This document shows, piece after piece, positions 17,468 to 26,628 of a DNA stretch of 64,000 bases. The first letter of the stretch is position 1. Every line of letters starts with the position of its first letter. The DNA comes from Nitrobacter vulgaris. GTDB lineage: Bacteria > Pseudomonadota > Alphaproteobacteria > Rhizobiales > Xanthobacteraceae. Where the stretch lies: assembly GCF_002028545.1 (NCBI RefSeq), contig NZ_MWPQ01000040.1:124001-188000 (forward strand). Direction: 5' to 3'. The notes beneath the pieces are model-generated. The model searched no databases. It was not told where the DNA came from and saw only the letters and a list, made by a program, of their open reading frames with translations. The translations under genes and the position numbers were made by a program.

Positions 17468-20400
17468 CTATTCCGCCGCCATCTGCCGTGGCACCGGAGG
17501 AGGATTCGCGAGGTCGCGCAGCAACTTCGCATGCCGGGCCTTGGTGTCGGCCACCGCCTTCTCTTTGACCGGGCCGTAACCCCGGATACGATCAGGCAGC
17601 GACAGCAGTTCGATCGCGGTTTCGACGTTGGCCGGCGAAAGTCTGTCGAGGACAGCGGCCACATCGTTTTCGTATTCCGCAATCAGGTTTCGCTCCAACC
17701 TGCGCTCGGCGCTGTATCCGAAGATGTCGAGGGCGGTGCCACGCAAGCCCTTCATTTTCGCCAGCAAACGCAAAACCGGCATCATCCGTGACCCGTTATA
17801 GGATCTCTTGGCAGGCCGCCCGAGCGCATCCTTCTTACTGTCGAACACCGGCGGCGCGAGATGGAAGCTGATCTTGTAGTCTCCTTCGAACTGATCGCCG
17901 AGCTGCTTCTCGAACCGACCATCAGTGTAGAGTCGCGCCACCTCGTACTCGTCCTTGTAGGCGAGCAATTTGGCGTAATTGATCGCAACCGCACGCGGCA
18001 AGGCATCGCCGTAACCGCCGTCTCTCGCTGCCTGCCGGACCCGGCTCACCATCGCCCGATATTTGTCCGCAAGCCTCGCATTCTGATATCCGGCAAGGTA
18101 CGCCGAGCGATGTACAACGATCTCGTCCAGCGACATGTCTTCCAGCACCTTCGGCGGAGCCGTCTCATCGATCCCCTTCATCATCGCGACAAGGCGCGCA
18201 GGGTCCACCACTGCAAGCCGTCCAAGCCGGAAGGCCTCCACATTCATTTTCACGGCAACACCGTTCACCTCGATCGCCTGCTCGATTGCCGTCGCGGTCA
18301 GCGGCAGCCAACCCTTCTGATAGGCGTAACCCATCATCATCATATTGGTGGCGATGGAGTCTCCAAGCAGGATTTCAGCCGGCCTGGTAAAGTCGAAGAA
18401 GGTCGAATCCTTGCGTAAGGCGGTTTCAAGGACGCAGCCAACCTTGGCGCTCTGGAAATTGAAATCGCGATCAAGAATGAAAGCGGCGGTCGGAATAAGG
18501 TGAGTGTTGATAAGACCGTAAGTGCGGCTCGATTCGCAGAGTGTGATCGTTTCCTTGGCTGCCGCGACCACTTCATCAGCGGCGATGACGAGATCTGCCG
18601 TGCCGGTGACGATGCGCGAGCAAGTCACCTCCGCGGGGTTTTGTGACAGCCGGACGTGGCTCAAAACCGCGCCGCCCTTCTGGGCGAGACCGGACATGTC
18701 GAGGATCATGCTGGCCTTGCCTTCGATATGGGCCGCCATACCAAGCAGCGCACCGATCGTCAGCACGCCGGTGCCGCCTACCCCTCCGACCCCGATGTTG
18801 TAGGGCCGATCGAGCGAAGGGCGCGTAACCGGTTCGGGCAAGTCGCCGATCTCGCCGAGGTCCGCCGGCGCACGCTTTCGCAATCGCCCACCGTCGATCG
18901 TGACGAACGAAGGGCAGAACCCCTTGAGGCAGGAATAATCCTTGTTGCAGGACGACTGATTGATGGTGCGCTTGCGCCCCATCTCGGTCTCCAGCGGCTC
19001 CACCGAAATGCAGTTCGATTGCACCGAACAATCGCCGCAACCTTCGCAAACTGCGGGATTGATCAGCACACGGCGTTGCGGATCTTCCATGGTGCCGCGC
19101 TTGCGACGCCGCCGCTTCTCGGCGGCGCAAGTCTGCACGAACACGATAGCCGAAGCTCCCTTGATCTCGCGACAGGTTCTCATGACCGCATCGAGGTCAT
19201 CGCGATGCGCGGTCCGGGTACCCGGTGCGATGTCGGCAGCCCGATAGCTGTTCGGGTTCTCCGACACCAGATAGATGTCGCGGATGCCTTCGGCGTGAAG
19301 CTGAAAGGTTATCCGCTGCGGCGACAAATCGCCGTCGATATGCTGGCCGCCGGTCATGGCTACGGCGTCATTGTAGAGGATCTTGTAGGTGATGTTCGCC
19401 CCGGAAGCGACCGCCTGCCGGATCGCCAGACTCCCGGAATGGAAATAGGTGCCGTCGCCAAGATTGGCGAAGATGTGCTTCTCGTTGGTGAAAGGCGCTG
19501 TACCGACCCAGGGCGCACCCTCGCCGCCCATATGGGTATACGTTTCAGTGTTGCGATCCATCCATATCGCCATGAAGTGACAGCCGATGCCGGCTGTGGC
19601 CCGGCTGCCTTCGGGCACCTTGGTCGAGGTGTTGTGAGGACACCCCGAGCAGAAATACGGTACACGCGTGACCGGGGTCGCCGGCTGCATTTGCGACGCC
19701 TGACGACCGTTGAACCAGTCAGCCTTGGTTCGAAGCATCTCGGCGATTTCGGGATTAAGGTTCAAGTGCAGTAAACGCTCAGTCAGGAATGTCGCCAGGG
19801 AAGCGACGCCCAATTCCTGCGCGAACGGCAGGAAACGCTTGTCGTGATCGTCCATCTTGCCGATGATGCGTGGCCGCACGTCGTCGCGCCAGTTGAACAG
19901 CTCCTGCTTGACCTGGTTCTCGACGATCTCACGGCGCTCCTCGACGATGAATATCTCCTCGAGGCCGACGGCGAATTCGCGCACGCCCTGCGGTTCCAGC
20001 GGCCATGGCATTCCGATCTTGTAAAGCCGCAGACCAATTTTCGCGGCGACCTGTTCGGTAATGCCCAGCTCGCGCAACGCCTGGCGGATATCCTCGTAGC
20101 TTTTTCCAGACGCCATGATCCCGAACCGCGCGTTCGGTGAATCCATGGTAATGCGATTGATCTTATTCGCGCGCGCAAACGCGACCGCGGCAAAACCTTT
20201 GTGATCCTGTAGACGCCGGTCCTGATCATAACGGTCGTCAGGCCAACGCAGGTTCAGTCCACCTGGCGGCATCTCGAAAGCGGGCGGAATGACGAACGGC
20301 TTCATCTCGTCGGTCAGATCGATTTCGGCCGTCGTCTCCACCGTCTCGGTGATGACCTTCATCCCGACCCAGCAGCCCGAATAGCGCGACATCGCGATGC

Positions 20401-20962
20401 CGAGCAGCCCCATCTCGATCATTTCGTGGAGACTGGACGGATAGAGATACGGCATCAGCGCAGCGATGAACGCATGATCAGACTGATGCGGCAAGGTCGA
20501 GGACTTAGCGCCATGATCATCGCCCGCCAGGCACAGCACGCCGCCGTGTCTCGCCGAACCCGCAGCATTGCCATGACGGAATACGTCGCCGCAGCGGTCG
20601 ACGCCAGGCCCCTTGCCGTACCAAATCCCGACGACGCCGTCATAGCGCGCACCCGGGGACAGATTGACCTGTTGCGAACCCCAGATCGCTGTCGCCGCGA
20701 GGTCCTCGTTCACACCAGGCTGGAATTTGATCTCGTGTCGTTCGAGATGACTGCGAGCGGCAAGGAGTTGCTGATCGTAACCGCCGAGGGGCGAACCGCG
20801 ATAACCGGAAATGAAGCCTGCGGTGTTGAGGCCAGCGGCGCGGTCGCGGCGGATTTGCGCCATCGGTAATCTGACCAGCGCCTGAAGGCCGGTCATGAAG
20901 ACGTGGCCTGAATCCTGGGTGTATTTCTGATCGAGGCTGATCGAACCCTGATTGATACCCAT
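17468..20962 (-). CDS. Indolepyruvate ferredoxin oxidoreductase, fused alpha/beta form
   Basis: A 1164-residue TPP and iron-sulphur enzyme that oxidatively decarboxylates arylpyruvates to aryl-acetyl-CoA with ferredoxin reduction. The N-terminal pyrimidine/PORN-like domain includes GYRGSPLGGYDQQL; the TPP-binding part includes GGEGAPWVGTAPF, IFANLGDGTYFHSG and GGQHIDGDLS around 475-570. A ferredoxin-like cysteine cluster lies near 655-705 (NPAVCEGCGDCSVQSNC, then SCNKDYSCLKGFC). The gamma-type domain starts near 735 (GVGGVGGTGVLTIGALLG). Length and order fit the single-chain IOR of aerobic proteobacteria. ATG at 20962. A dyad and direct repeat lie upstream at 21072-21117. It probably acts in aromatic or branched amino-acid breakdown. 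Confidence 0.93.
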   Translation of the reverse strand: MGINQGSISLDQKYTQDSGHVFMTGLQALVRLPMAQIRRDRAAGLNTAGFISGYRGSPLGGYDQQLLAARSHLERHEIKFQPGVNEDLAATAIWGSQQVNLSPGARYDGVVGIWYGKGPGVDRCGDVFRHGNAAGSARHGGVLCLAGDDHGAKSSTLPHQSDHAFIAALMPYLYPSSLHEMIEMGLLGIAMSRYSGCWVGMKVITETVETTAEIDLTDEMKPFVIPPAFEMPPGGLNLRWPDDRYDQDRRLQDHKGFAAVAFARANKINRITMDSPNARFGIMASGKSYEDIRQALRELGITEQVAAKIGLRLYKIGMPWPLEPQGVREFAVGLEEIFIVEERREIVENQVKQELFNWRDDVRPRIIGKMDDHDKRFLPFAQELGVASLATFLTERLLHLNLNPEIAEMLRTKADWFNGRQASQMQPATPVTRVPYFCSGCPHNTSTKVPEGSRATAGIGCHFMAIWMDRNTETYTHMGGEGAPWVGTAPFTNEKHIFANLGDGTYFHSGSLAIRQAVASGANITYKILYNDAVAMTGGQHIDGDLSPQRITFQLHAEGIRDIYLVSENPNSYRAADIAPGTRTAHRDDLDAVMRTCREIKGASAIVFVQTCAAEKRRRRKRGTMEDPQRRVLINPAVCEGCGDCSVQSNCISVEPLETEMGRKRTINQSSCNKDYSCLKGFCPSFVTIDGGRLRKRAPADLGEIGDLPEPVTRPSLDRPYNIGVGGVGGTGVLTIGALLGMAAHIEGKASMILDMSGLAQKGGAVLSHVRLSQNPAEVTCSRIVTGTADLVIAADEVVAAAKETITLCESSRTYGLINTHLIPTAAFILDRDFNFQSAKVGCVLETALRKDSTFFDFTRPAEILLGDSIATNMMMMGYAYQKGWLPLTATAIEQAIEVNGVAVKMNVEAFRLGRLAVVDPARLVAMMKGIDETAPPKVLEDMSLDEIVVHRSAYLAGYQNARLADKYRAMVSRVRQAARDGGYGDALPRAVAINYAKLLAYKDEYEVARLYTDGRFEKQLGDQFEGDYKISFHLAPPVFDSKKDALGRPAKRSYNGSRMMPVLRLLAKMKGLRGTALDIFGYSAERRLERNLIAEYENDVAAVLDRLSPANVETAIELLSLPDRIRGYGPVKEKAVADTKARHAKLLRDLANPPPVPRQMAAE

Positions 20963-21071
20963 TGCGCCCTCTTCGTCCTTGGCCGCCTTCCTAAAGCTAG
21001 TGATGCAAATCCTTTAGAACCAGTGTTGTTATCTCATGAATCAAGCACTTGAGAAAAATCAGGTCGCTGGA

Positions 21072-21117
21072 ACGAGCATAAAAACGAGCATAAAAAGGGG
21101 TCGTAATTTCGTTACGA
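21072..21117. promoter_or_regulatory. Tandem 12-base repeat and dyad upstream of the IOR gene
   Basis: ACGAGCATAAAA occurs twice head to tail (21072-21083, 21084-21095), followed by an inverted repeat TCGTAA-TTTCG-TTACGA (21101-21117). The site lies 110-155 bases upstream of the IOR start codon in a 320-base gap (20963-21282) with no gene. It could be an operator or promoter architecture. The regulator is unknown. Confidence 0.35.
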
Positions 21118-21282
21118 GAAATTCCCGGACAATTTCGGCTTGTGTCGTTGCAGAGCTGTCTGGCGCAAGGACGTTATTGTAGCCACGAGCCGACTGAAAC
21201 CGTCCCCCGATCGTCAAGCCTCTAAGTCCACGGTTTGGGATGACGAGGCACGTGCGACAAAATATGCTCCGAGCAAAAGGGA

Positions 21283-22098
21283 CTATGCAGAGAACATCCG
21301 GTTCAGCTCGCCGGCCGGATAGCCCGAGCCGAGTCCGTCAAATGTGCCGCTGTCAGCAATATCCGTTGCCGCGCGCAGAAACCCTGCCCACGCCACACGC
21401 GCCAATGCCCCGCCGACGCTGATACGCCGCACGCCGAGATCGGCCGCTTCGGTAACGTTGAGACCCGGCCAGCCTATCAGCAGATTGAGCGGTTTGGGGT
21501 GAACGGCCTTTACCGTGGCCGCAATGTCGGCTTTCAACTTCAAACCTGGTGCATAAAGGCAATCGGCCCCCGCCTCCGCATAGGCCTGCAACCGCCCGAT
21601 CGTCAGTTTGAGATCGGGCATTCCCCACAGGAAAGCCTCACAACGGCCGACCAGCAGGACGTTGCTGCGATCGGTATCGATGGCCTTGCGTGCGGCGCGG
21701 ATGCGCTCGATCGCCAGATTGACGTCGTAAAGCGGTTTTGCCTTGTCGCCCGTGGCATCCTCGATCGATAAGCCGGCGATGCCCGTCTTCACCGCGCGCG
21801 ACACGTGGGCTGCAACTCCTTCCGGTTCATCGGCAAAGCCATTTTCGAAATCGGCGTTGATTGGCAGATCGACCGCCGCGCACAAGGCGCTCAGATGGCC
21901 ACAAAGATTGTCCAGCATAACGTGGTTGTCGGCTTTGCCGATCGACCATGCAAACCCGGCGCTGGTCGACGCGAGTGCCTTGAAGCCCAATCCCTGCAAC
22001 GCCTTGGCGCTGCCGATATCCCAGGGATTGGGTAACACGAAGCAGCCGCTATCATGCAGTTTGTGGAATGCGACTCGTTTTTCTTCTGTCGACAGCAT
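21283..22098 (-). CDS. Isocitrate lyase / PEP phosphonomutase family protein
   Basis: A 271-residue TIM-barrel enzyme of the ICL/PEPM superfamily. The N-terminal LPNPWDIGSAKALQGLGFKA is the usual opening; ALASTSAGFAW, DLPINADFENGF (metal-ligand region), GIAGLSIEDATGD (metal ligand E/D) and VGRCEAFLWG follow in the expected order. It lacks the KKCGH catalytic loop of true isocitrate lyase. Possible activities include oxaloacetate decarboxylase, carboxy-PEP mutase-like or C-C lyase on a 2-methylisocitrate-like substrate; the sequence does not decide. ATG 22098 follows AGGAGAG with about 5 bases spacing, which is better than the in-frame TTG at 22101. Monocistronic by position. Confidence 0.88.
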   Translation of the reverse strand: MLSTEEKRVAFHKLHDSGCFVLPNPWDIGSAKALQGLGFKALASTSAGFAWSIGKADNHVMLDNLCGHLSALCAAVDLPINADFENGFADEPEGVAAHVSRAVKTGIAGLSIEDATGDKAKPLYDVNLAIERIRAARKAIDTDRSNVLLVGRCEAFLWGMPDLKLTIGRLQAYAEAGADCLYAPGLKLKADIAATVKAVHPKPLNLLIGWPGLNVTEAADLGVRRISVGGALARVAWAGFLRAATDIADSGTFDGLGSGYPAGELNRMFSA

Positions 22099-22329
22099 CA
22101 AACTCTCCTACCCATGTCGTTCATGACCGACCGGTGTAAGCGACTATGAACCTGTAGATACTCACTTCTTGATGCTTGGGTTGTGATTAACGTATGAATA
22201 AATAAACTGCCCAACCGGCATACTCGGGCGAATCAGGTTTCGCCAGATTCTGGACAGAGTCATGGCCGACGTTCCCAGTGCGAGTCACTAGAGCTGCCGC
22301 GCTGTCGCGGCCGAACCAGAGGACGATTA

Positions 22330-22605
22330 ATGAAATCAATTTTTGCAGCAGCCTTCCTAGTTGCCACTGTCGCAACCTTCGGTATCGCCGATGCCATGCC
22401 GTTGGCTCCGCCAGCGACAGGCGTGAACGCTGACGTCATTCAGGTCGCCGGCGGCTGCGGTCGTGGCTTCCATCGCGGCCCCAACGGTGGCTGCCGCATG
22501 AACCGTGGTGGTTCCGTGGTTGTGGTCCGCCCGGCAGTTCGCCCCATGCACCGCCGATGCCGTTATTGGGGTGCGGGTCACCGCGTCTGCCGCACCTGGT
22601 GGTGA
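22330..22605 (+). CDS. Small secreted GCG/CRPN-type protein
   Basis: 91 residues. A signal peptide (MKSIFAAAFLVATVATFGIADA) is followed by VAGGCGRGFHRGPNGGCRMN, which matches the GCGxGxHRxxxGxC(R)PN motif of small exported proteins common in Bradyrhizobium relatives, and then a Val/Arg-rich stretch ending with HRRCRYWGAGHRVCRTWW. Four later cysteines could form disulphides or bind metal. Function is unknown. Two terminators follow directly. ATG with a GAGGACGAT ribosome-binding site. Confidence 0.8.
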   Translation: MKSIFAAAFLVATVATFGIADAMPLAPPATGVNADVIQVAGGCGRGFHRGPNGGCRMNRGGSVVVVRPAVRPMHRRCRYWGAGHRVCRTWW

Positions 22606-22616
22606 GACACACACCA

Positions 22617-22690
22617 ATCCCGCATTCGGCGGGATCGAGTTTTGTATTTGACGCAAAAAGGGCGGGACCGATCCCGCCCTTTATCTTTTT
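22617..22690 (+). terminator. Tandem terminators after the small secreted protein gene
   Basis: The first hairpin is ATCCCGC-ATTCG-GCGGGAT (22617-22635) followed by CGAGTTTTGT. The second is AGGGCGGGA-CCGA-TCCCGCCCT (22659-22680) followed by TTATCTTTTT. The second is strong and also has an A-tract on its left. Confidence 0.85.
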
Positions 22691-22821
22691 AGCGACTCCG
22701 CCCCGGACCGGATTTCAGTCGGAGGTCGCTGGCATTTGCGATCCGACGTTCTGCCGTTTTCTCGCGTGCTGTGACCAGCTTAAGAGCGACGTCCGTCCTC
22801 ATCGATCCTCACCTCGTACAC

Positions 22822-22860
22822 AATAAAAAAACCCGCAGCATGCGCCGCGGGTTTTTTATT
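22822..22860 (-). terminator. Bidirectional terminator downstream of hppA
   Basis: CCCGC-(10 bases)-GCGGG flanked by an A-run on the left and a T-run on the right (22822-22860). It therefore reads as a terminator on both strands. It ends 18 bases from the hppA stop codon. Confidence 0.88.
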
Positions 22861-22877
22861 GTTCGCATCGTGATGTC

Positions 22878-24998
22878 TCAGTGCGCCAGAACCGCCAGAA
22901 GCAGTAATGCCACGATGTTGGTGATCTTGATCATCGGATTGACCGCAGGTCCGGCCGTATCCTTGTAGGGATCGCCGACGGTATCGCCGGTCACCGCCGC
23001 CTTGTGCGCGTCGGAGCCCTTGCCGCCATGATGGCCATCCTCAATGTACTTCTTGGCGTTATCCCAAGCGCCGCCGCCCGAGGTCATCGAGATTGCGACG
23101 AACAAGCCTGTCACGATCACGCCAAGCAGCATCGCACCGACCGCCGAGAAGGCTGCCGACTTGCCGGCTGCACCACCGCCTGCGAGCGCGTAGATCAGGA
23201 AGTAGACAACGATCGGCGACAACACTGGCAACAGCGACGGAATGATCATTTCCTTGATCGCCGCTTTTGTCAGCAGGTCCACCGCCTTGCCGTAGTCGGG
23301 TTTGTCGGTGCCCCGCATAATGCCGGGCTTCTCGCGGAACTGGCGACGGACTTCCTCGACGATCGCGCCCGCTGCACGTCCCACCGCGGTCATCCCCATC
23401 GCGCCGAACAGGTACGGCAGCAGGCCGCCGAACAGCAAGCCGACCACGACATAGGGATTGTTCAGGGAGAAGTCCGGGTTAACACCCTGGAAATAGGCGT
23501 GATTCGCGGCATCACCAATGAAGAACTTGAGATCCTGATTGTAGGCCGCGAACAGCACGAGAGCGCCGAGCCCAGCGGAGCCGATCGCGTACCCTTTGGT
23601 GACTGCCTTCGTGGTGTTACCGACAGCATCAAGTGCGTCGGTCGACTTGCGCACTTCTTTCGGTAGGCCCGCCATTTCGGCGATGCCGCCGGCATTGTCG
23701 GTTACCGGACCGAACGCGTCCAACGCGACGACCATGCCGGCCAGCGCCAGCATGGTGGTGGTGGCAATCGCGATACCGAACAGACCGGCGAGGCTATAGG
23801 TCACCAGTATGCCCGCAATAATGACGATCGCAGGCATCGCGGTCGATTCCATCGAGATTGCGAGCCCCTGGATAACGTTGGTGCCGTGCCCGGTTACTGA
23901 CGCCTGCGCAATTGACTTCACCGGGCGATAATCAGTGCCGGTGTAGTATTCGGTGATCCAGATGATCAGTCCGGTGACGACAAGGCCGGCCACGCCGCAC
24001 GCGAACAGTTCGAGGCCGGTATAGCTGACGCCCGCCAGAGGACCGAATCCGATCAGCCAATAGATGACGCCGCCAACGCCTAGCAGGGACAGAATGCCGG
24101 TGGCGATCAAGCCCTTGTAGAGCGCGCCCATGATCGACTCACTGGCGCCGAGCTTGACGAAGAATGTCCCGATGATCGAGGTGATGATGCAGATGCCGCC
24201 GATAGCGAGCGGTAGCGTCATCATGTTCACCAGCAACGGCGAGGTTGCGAAAAAGATCGCGGCAAGCACCATGGTGGCGACGGCGGTCACCGCGTAGGTT
24301 TCGAACAAGTCGGCGGCCATGCCTGCGCAGTCACCGACGTTGTCGCCCACATTATCGGCGATCGTCGCCGGATTGCGCGGATCATCTTCCGGAATGCCGG
24401 CTTCGACCTTGCCCACGAGATCGCCGCCGACGTCAGCACCCTTGGTGAAGATGCCGCCGCCGAGACGGGCGAAGATCGAGATCAGCGAGGCGCCAAATCC
24501 GAGTGCGACCATCGCGTCGACAACCGTGCGGCTGTTCGCGGCGTAACCCGCGCCGTGCGTAAGATAGGCGAAATAGATGGTCACGCCGAGCAGCGCCAGA
24601 CCGGCGACCAGCATCCCCGTGATCGCGCCGGCCTTGAAGGCAAGCTCCAGTCCGCCGGCCAGCGACTTGGTCGCCGCCTGCGCGGTGCGCACGTTGGCGC
24701 GGACCGAAACGTTCATGCCGATGAAGCCGGCCGCGCCCGACAGGATCGCACCGATCGCGAAACCGACAGCCACCAGCACCCCGAGGAAGTAGGCGAGCAG
24801 CGCGAAGATCACGACGCCAACCATTCCGATCGTCGTGTACTGCCGGCGCAGATAGGCTTGGGCGCCCTCGCGCACGGCCGCGGCGATTTCCTGCATCCGC
24901 GGATTTCCCGCATCCGCCTTCAATACGGACGAGGTCGCCCAGATGGCATAAATGATCGAAAGCGCTCCGCAGAGCACAATCACTACTAATGCTGTCAT
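22878..24998 (-). CDS. hppA: Membrane-bound proton-translocating pyrophosphatase
   Basis: Couples PPi hydrolysis to proton pumping across the inner membrane. 706 residues with about 16 hydrophobic segments. Substrate-binding motifs are [53 protein letters not shown] and [14 protein letters not shown]. The segment [10 protein letters not shown] has lysine at the position that distinguishes potassium-independent from potassium-dependent enzymes (which carry alanine), so this should be the K+-independent H+-PPase, as in Rhodospirillum rubrum. ATG 24998 with GAGG 8 bases upstream. A 9-bp inverted repeat lies in the upstream gap at 25161-25200. A terminator follows. Confidence 0.96.
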   Translation of the reverse strand: MTALVVIVLCGALSIIYAIWATSSVLKADAGNPRMQEIAAAVREGAQAYLRRQYTTIGMVGVVIFALLAYFLGVLVAVGFAIGAILSGAAGFIGMNVSVRANVRTAQAATKSLAGGLELAFKAGAITGMLVAGLALLGVTIYFAYLTHGAGYAANSRTVVDAMVALGFGASLISIFARLGGGIFTKGADVGGDLVGKVEAGIPEDDPRNPATIADNVGDNVGDCAGMAADLFETYAVTAVATMVLAAIFFATSPLLVNMMTLPLAIGGICIITSIIGTFFVKLGASESIMGALYKGLIATGILSLLGVGGVIYWLIGFGPLAGVSYTGLELFACGVAGLVVTGLIIWITEYYTGTDYRPVKSIAQASVTGHGTNVIQGLAISMESTAMPAIVIIAGILVTYSLAGLFGIAIATTTMLALAGMVVALDAFGPVTDNAGGIAEMAGLPKEVRKSTDALDAVGNTTKAVTKGYAIGSAGLGALVLFAAYNQDLKFFIGDAANHAYFQGVNPDFSLNNPYVVVGLLFGGLLPYLFGAMGMTAVGRAAGAIVEEVRRQFREKPGIMRGTDKPDYGKAVDLLTKAAIKEMIIPSLLPVLSPIVVYFLIYALAGGGAAGKSAAFSAVGAMLLGVIVTGLFVAISMTSGGGAWDNAKKYIEDGHHGGKGSDAHKAAVTGDTVGDPYKDTAGPAVNPMIKITNIVALLLLAVLAH

Positions 24999-25337
24999 TG
25001 AATTTGCCTCAGAATTCCGGAAGTTGCCCCGACAATGCCGCGAGCCCGCGAACGGACGTATTAAGGAGGTCCGCTTTGTCGCAAGGCGACATCAAATCGG
25101 GCGCGACCATGCCAAAATCGAACCCCCTGCGCAACGTCGGCTTGCTGCTAAACGATCGAATTCCGTAAGGAATTGCAATAAAATGCCGGGACTTACGGAA
25201 GGATTTCAAACGTTGCCTGGCGTGGTCGCCGGATAAGCGGATTGGATCAACGACCGAGCCATGATGCAGGCGAACGCAAATGATACCGGAGTCAGCCAGC
25301 ATCACGGATTGCCACAGGATGTGGGGCTTCGGGCAGC
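24999..25337. promoter_or_regulatory. hppA upstream region with long inverted repeat
   Basis: A 339-base gene-free stretch. TTCCGTAAG (25161-25169) and CTTACGGAA (25192-25200) form a perfect 9-bp inverted repeat with a 22-base loop, 163-202 bases upstream of the hppA start. It could be a leader hairpin or a regulator site. The minus frame at 25009-25350 shows no protein-like features. Confidence 0.35.
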
Positions 25338-26525
25338 CTAAGTGAGCCATCGCCTGATGCGCGCGACAGCGTCGTGCATCTCGGCGGCCGAACGGGCGTA
25401 GGAAAATCGTAAGAACGAGCGGCCGCGGACTGGATCGAAATCGACGCCGGGTGTCACGGCAACGTGTGCCTCCTCCAGCATCTTGCGTGCGAAATCATGG
25501 CTGTCTGTCGTGAATTTCGAGACGTCAGCATAGAGGTAGAACGCGCCATCCGCAGGCAGGAATTCGCATAAGCCGGCCTGCGGCAGACCCGCAATCAGGA
25601 TTTGGCGATTCTCCTCATAGCCGCGCTTCACGATCTCCATTTCCTCGCGGCCTGCGAAGGCCGCCTCAGCCGCGATCTGCGACAGCATCGGCACCGAAAT
25701 GGATAGATTCTGTTGCAGCCGTTCGATCGGCCGCACCAGTTGTTCCGGTACGACCATCCAGCCGACGCGCCAGCCGGTCATGCAGAAATATTTCGAAAAT
25801 GAGTTGATGACCAGCGCACGCGGTGACAGTTCAGCCGCGGTTACGGCGGGAAACGCATAATCAAGACCGTGATAGATCTCATCGGAAATAAAGCGGATGC
25901 CTTCGCTTTCGGCAGCCGTCATCAGATGCGTCAGCGCCTCGCGCGACATCATCGTTCCCGTCGGATTTGCCGGACTTCCGACCAGCACTCCCTTCAGCGG
26001 TGTCTTGCGGTGTACCGACAACAGCGCCTCTCCGCTCAGTGCGTGACGGTTTTCACTTGATGTCTCGATCAGCACCGGCTCGCAGCCAAGCGCAGTCAGG
26101 ATGTGCCGGTACGGCGGATAGCCCGGCACCGTCACCGCAATGCGGTCGCCCGGCTCGAACATCGAAAGAAATGCAAGAATGAAGCCGCCCGATGATCCCG
26201 TCGTCACGACGATCCGCTCAGGACTGACCGTGCAACCGTAAGACTCGTGGTAGTGTCGCGCGATCCGTTGCCGCAGCGAGGGGATACCGAGTGCAGACGT
26301 GTAATCTATCCGGCCGTGCTCCAGCGCGGCACGAGCCGCGTTCAGCGCGGTTCGAGGCGCCGGCGCCGACGGCTGCCCGACCTCCATGTGAATGACGTGT
26401 CCGCCTCCGGCCTCGATCCGCGCCGCCGCCGCCATGACGTCCATGACCATGAAGGGTGGAACCTGGCTGCGGCTAGATGCCGTCAGCACGCCGGCGGCCC
26501 GCTCTCTCGATGTCGCATCGACCAT
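25338..26525 (-). CDS. PLP-dependent class I/II aminotransferase
   Basis: A 395-residue cytosolic fold-type I aminotransferase. Visible: GQPSAPAPRTALNAA and DYTSALGIPSLRQRIARHY at the N-terminal side, VVTTGSSGGFILAF (PLP-phosphate loop) near residue 115, GSPANPTGTMM near 185, SDEIYHGLDY (Asp/Tyr pair on PLP), the Schiff-base lysine in NSFSKYFCMTGWRVGWMVVP near residue 245, and the substrate-carboxylate arginine in RFSYARS near 378. It belongs to the aspartate/aromatic aminotransferase-like group (pfam00155), and the substrate is not decided. A link to the IOR gene about 5 kb away (supplying arylpyruvate) is only an inference. It is divergent from the M48 gene with 103 bases between. Confidence 0.93.
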   Translation of the reverse strand: MVDATSRERAAGVLTASSRSQVPPFMVMDVMAAAARIEAGGGHVIHMEVGQPSAPAPRTALNAARAALEHGRIDYTSALGIPSLRQRIARHYHESYGCTVSPERIVVTTGSSGGFILAFLSMFEPGDRIAVTVPGYPPYRHILTALGCEPVLIETSSENRHALSGEALLSVHRKTPLKGVLVGSPANPTGTMMSREALTHLMTAAESEGIRFISDEIYHGLDYAFPAVTAAELSPRALVINSFSKYFCMTGWRVGWMVVPEQLVRPIERLQQNLSISVPMLSQIAAEAAFAGREEMEIVKRGYEENRQILIAGLPQAGLCEFLPADGAFYLYADVSKFTTDSHDFARKMLEEAHVAVTPGVDFDPVRGRSFLRFSYARSAAEMHDAVARIRRWLT

Positions 26526-26628
26526 GGAAATCTGTTAATGCGCTTTCGCCTGCGGCGATCACCGAAGGCCGCGTTACCGCCGTATTCGGCGGGTTGTTAG
26601 GACATACAACGTATTCGAACCAGCGCCA

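Noticed and set aside
18656-19774. Plus-strand frame of 372 codons
   Set aside because: Antisense to the indolepyruvate ferredoxin oxidoreductase gene, which has clear TPP and iron-sulphur motifs.
25009-25350. Minus-strand frame of 113 codons between hppA and the aminotransferase
   Set aside because: It overlaps the end of the aminotransferase gene, has no recognisable family and no clear ribosome-binding site.
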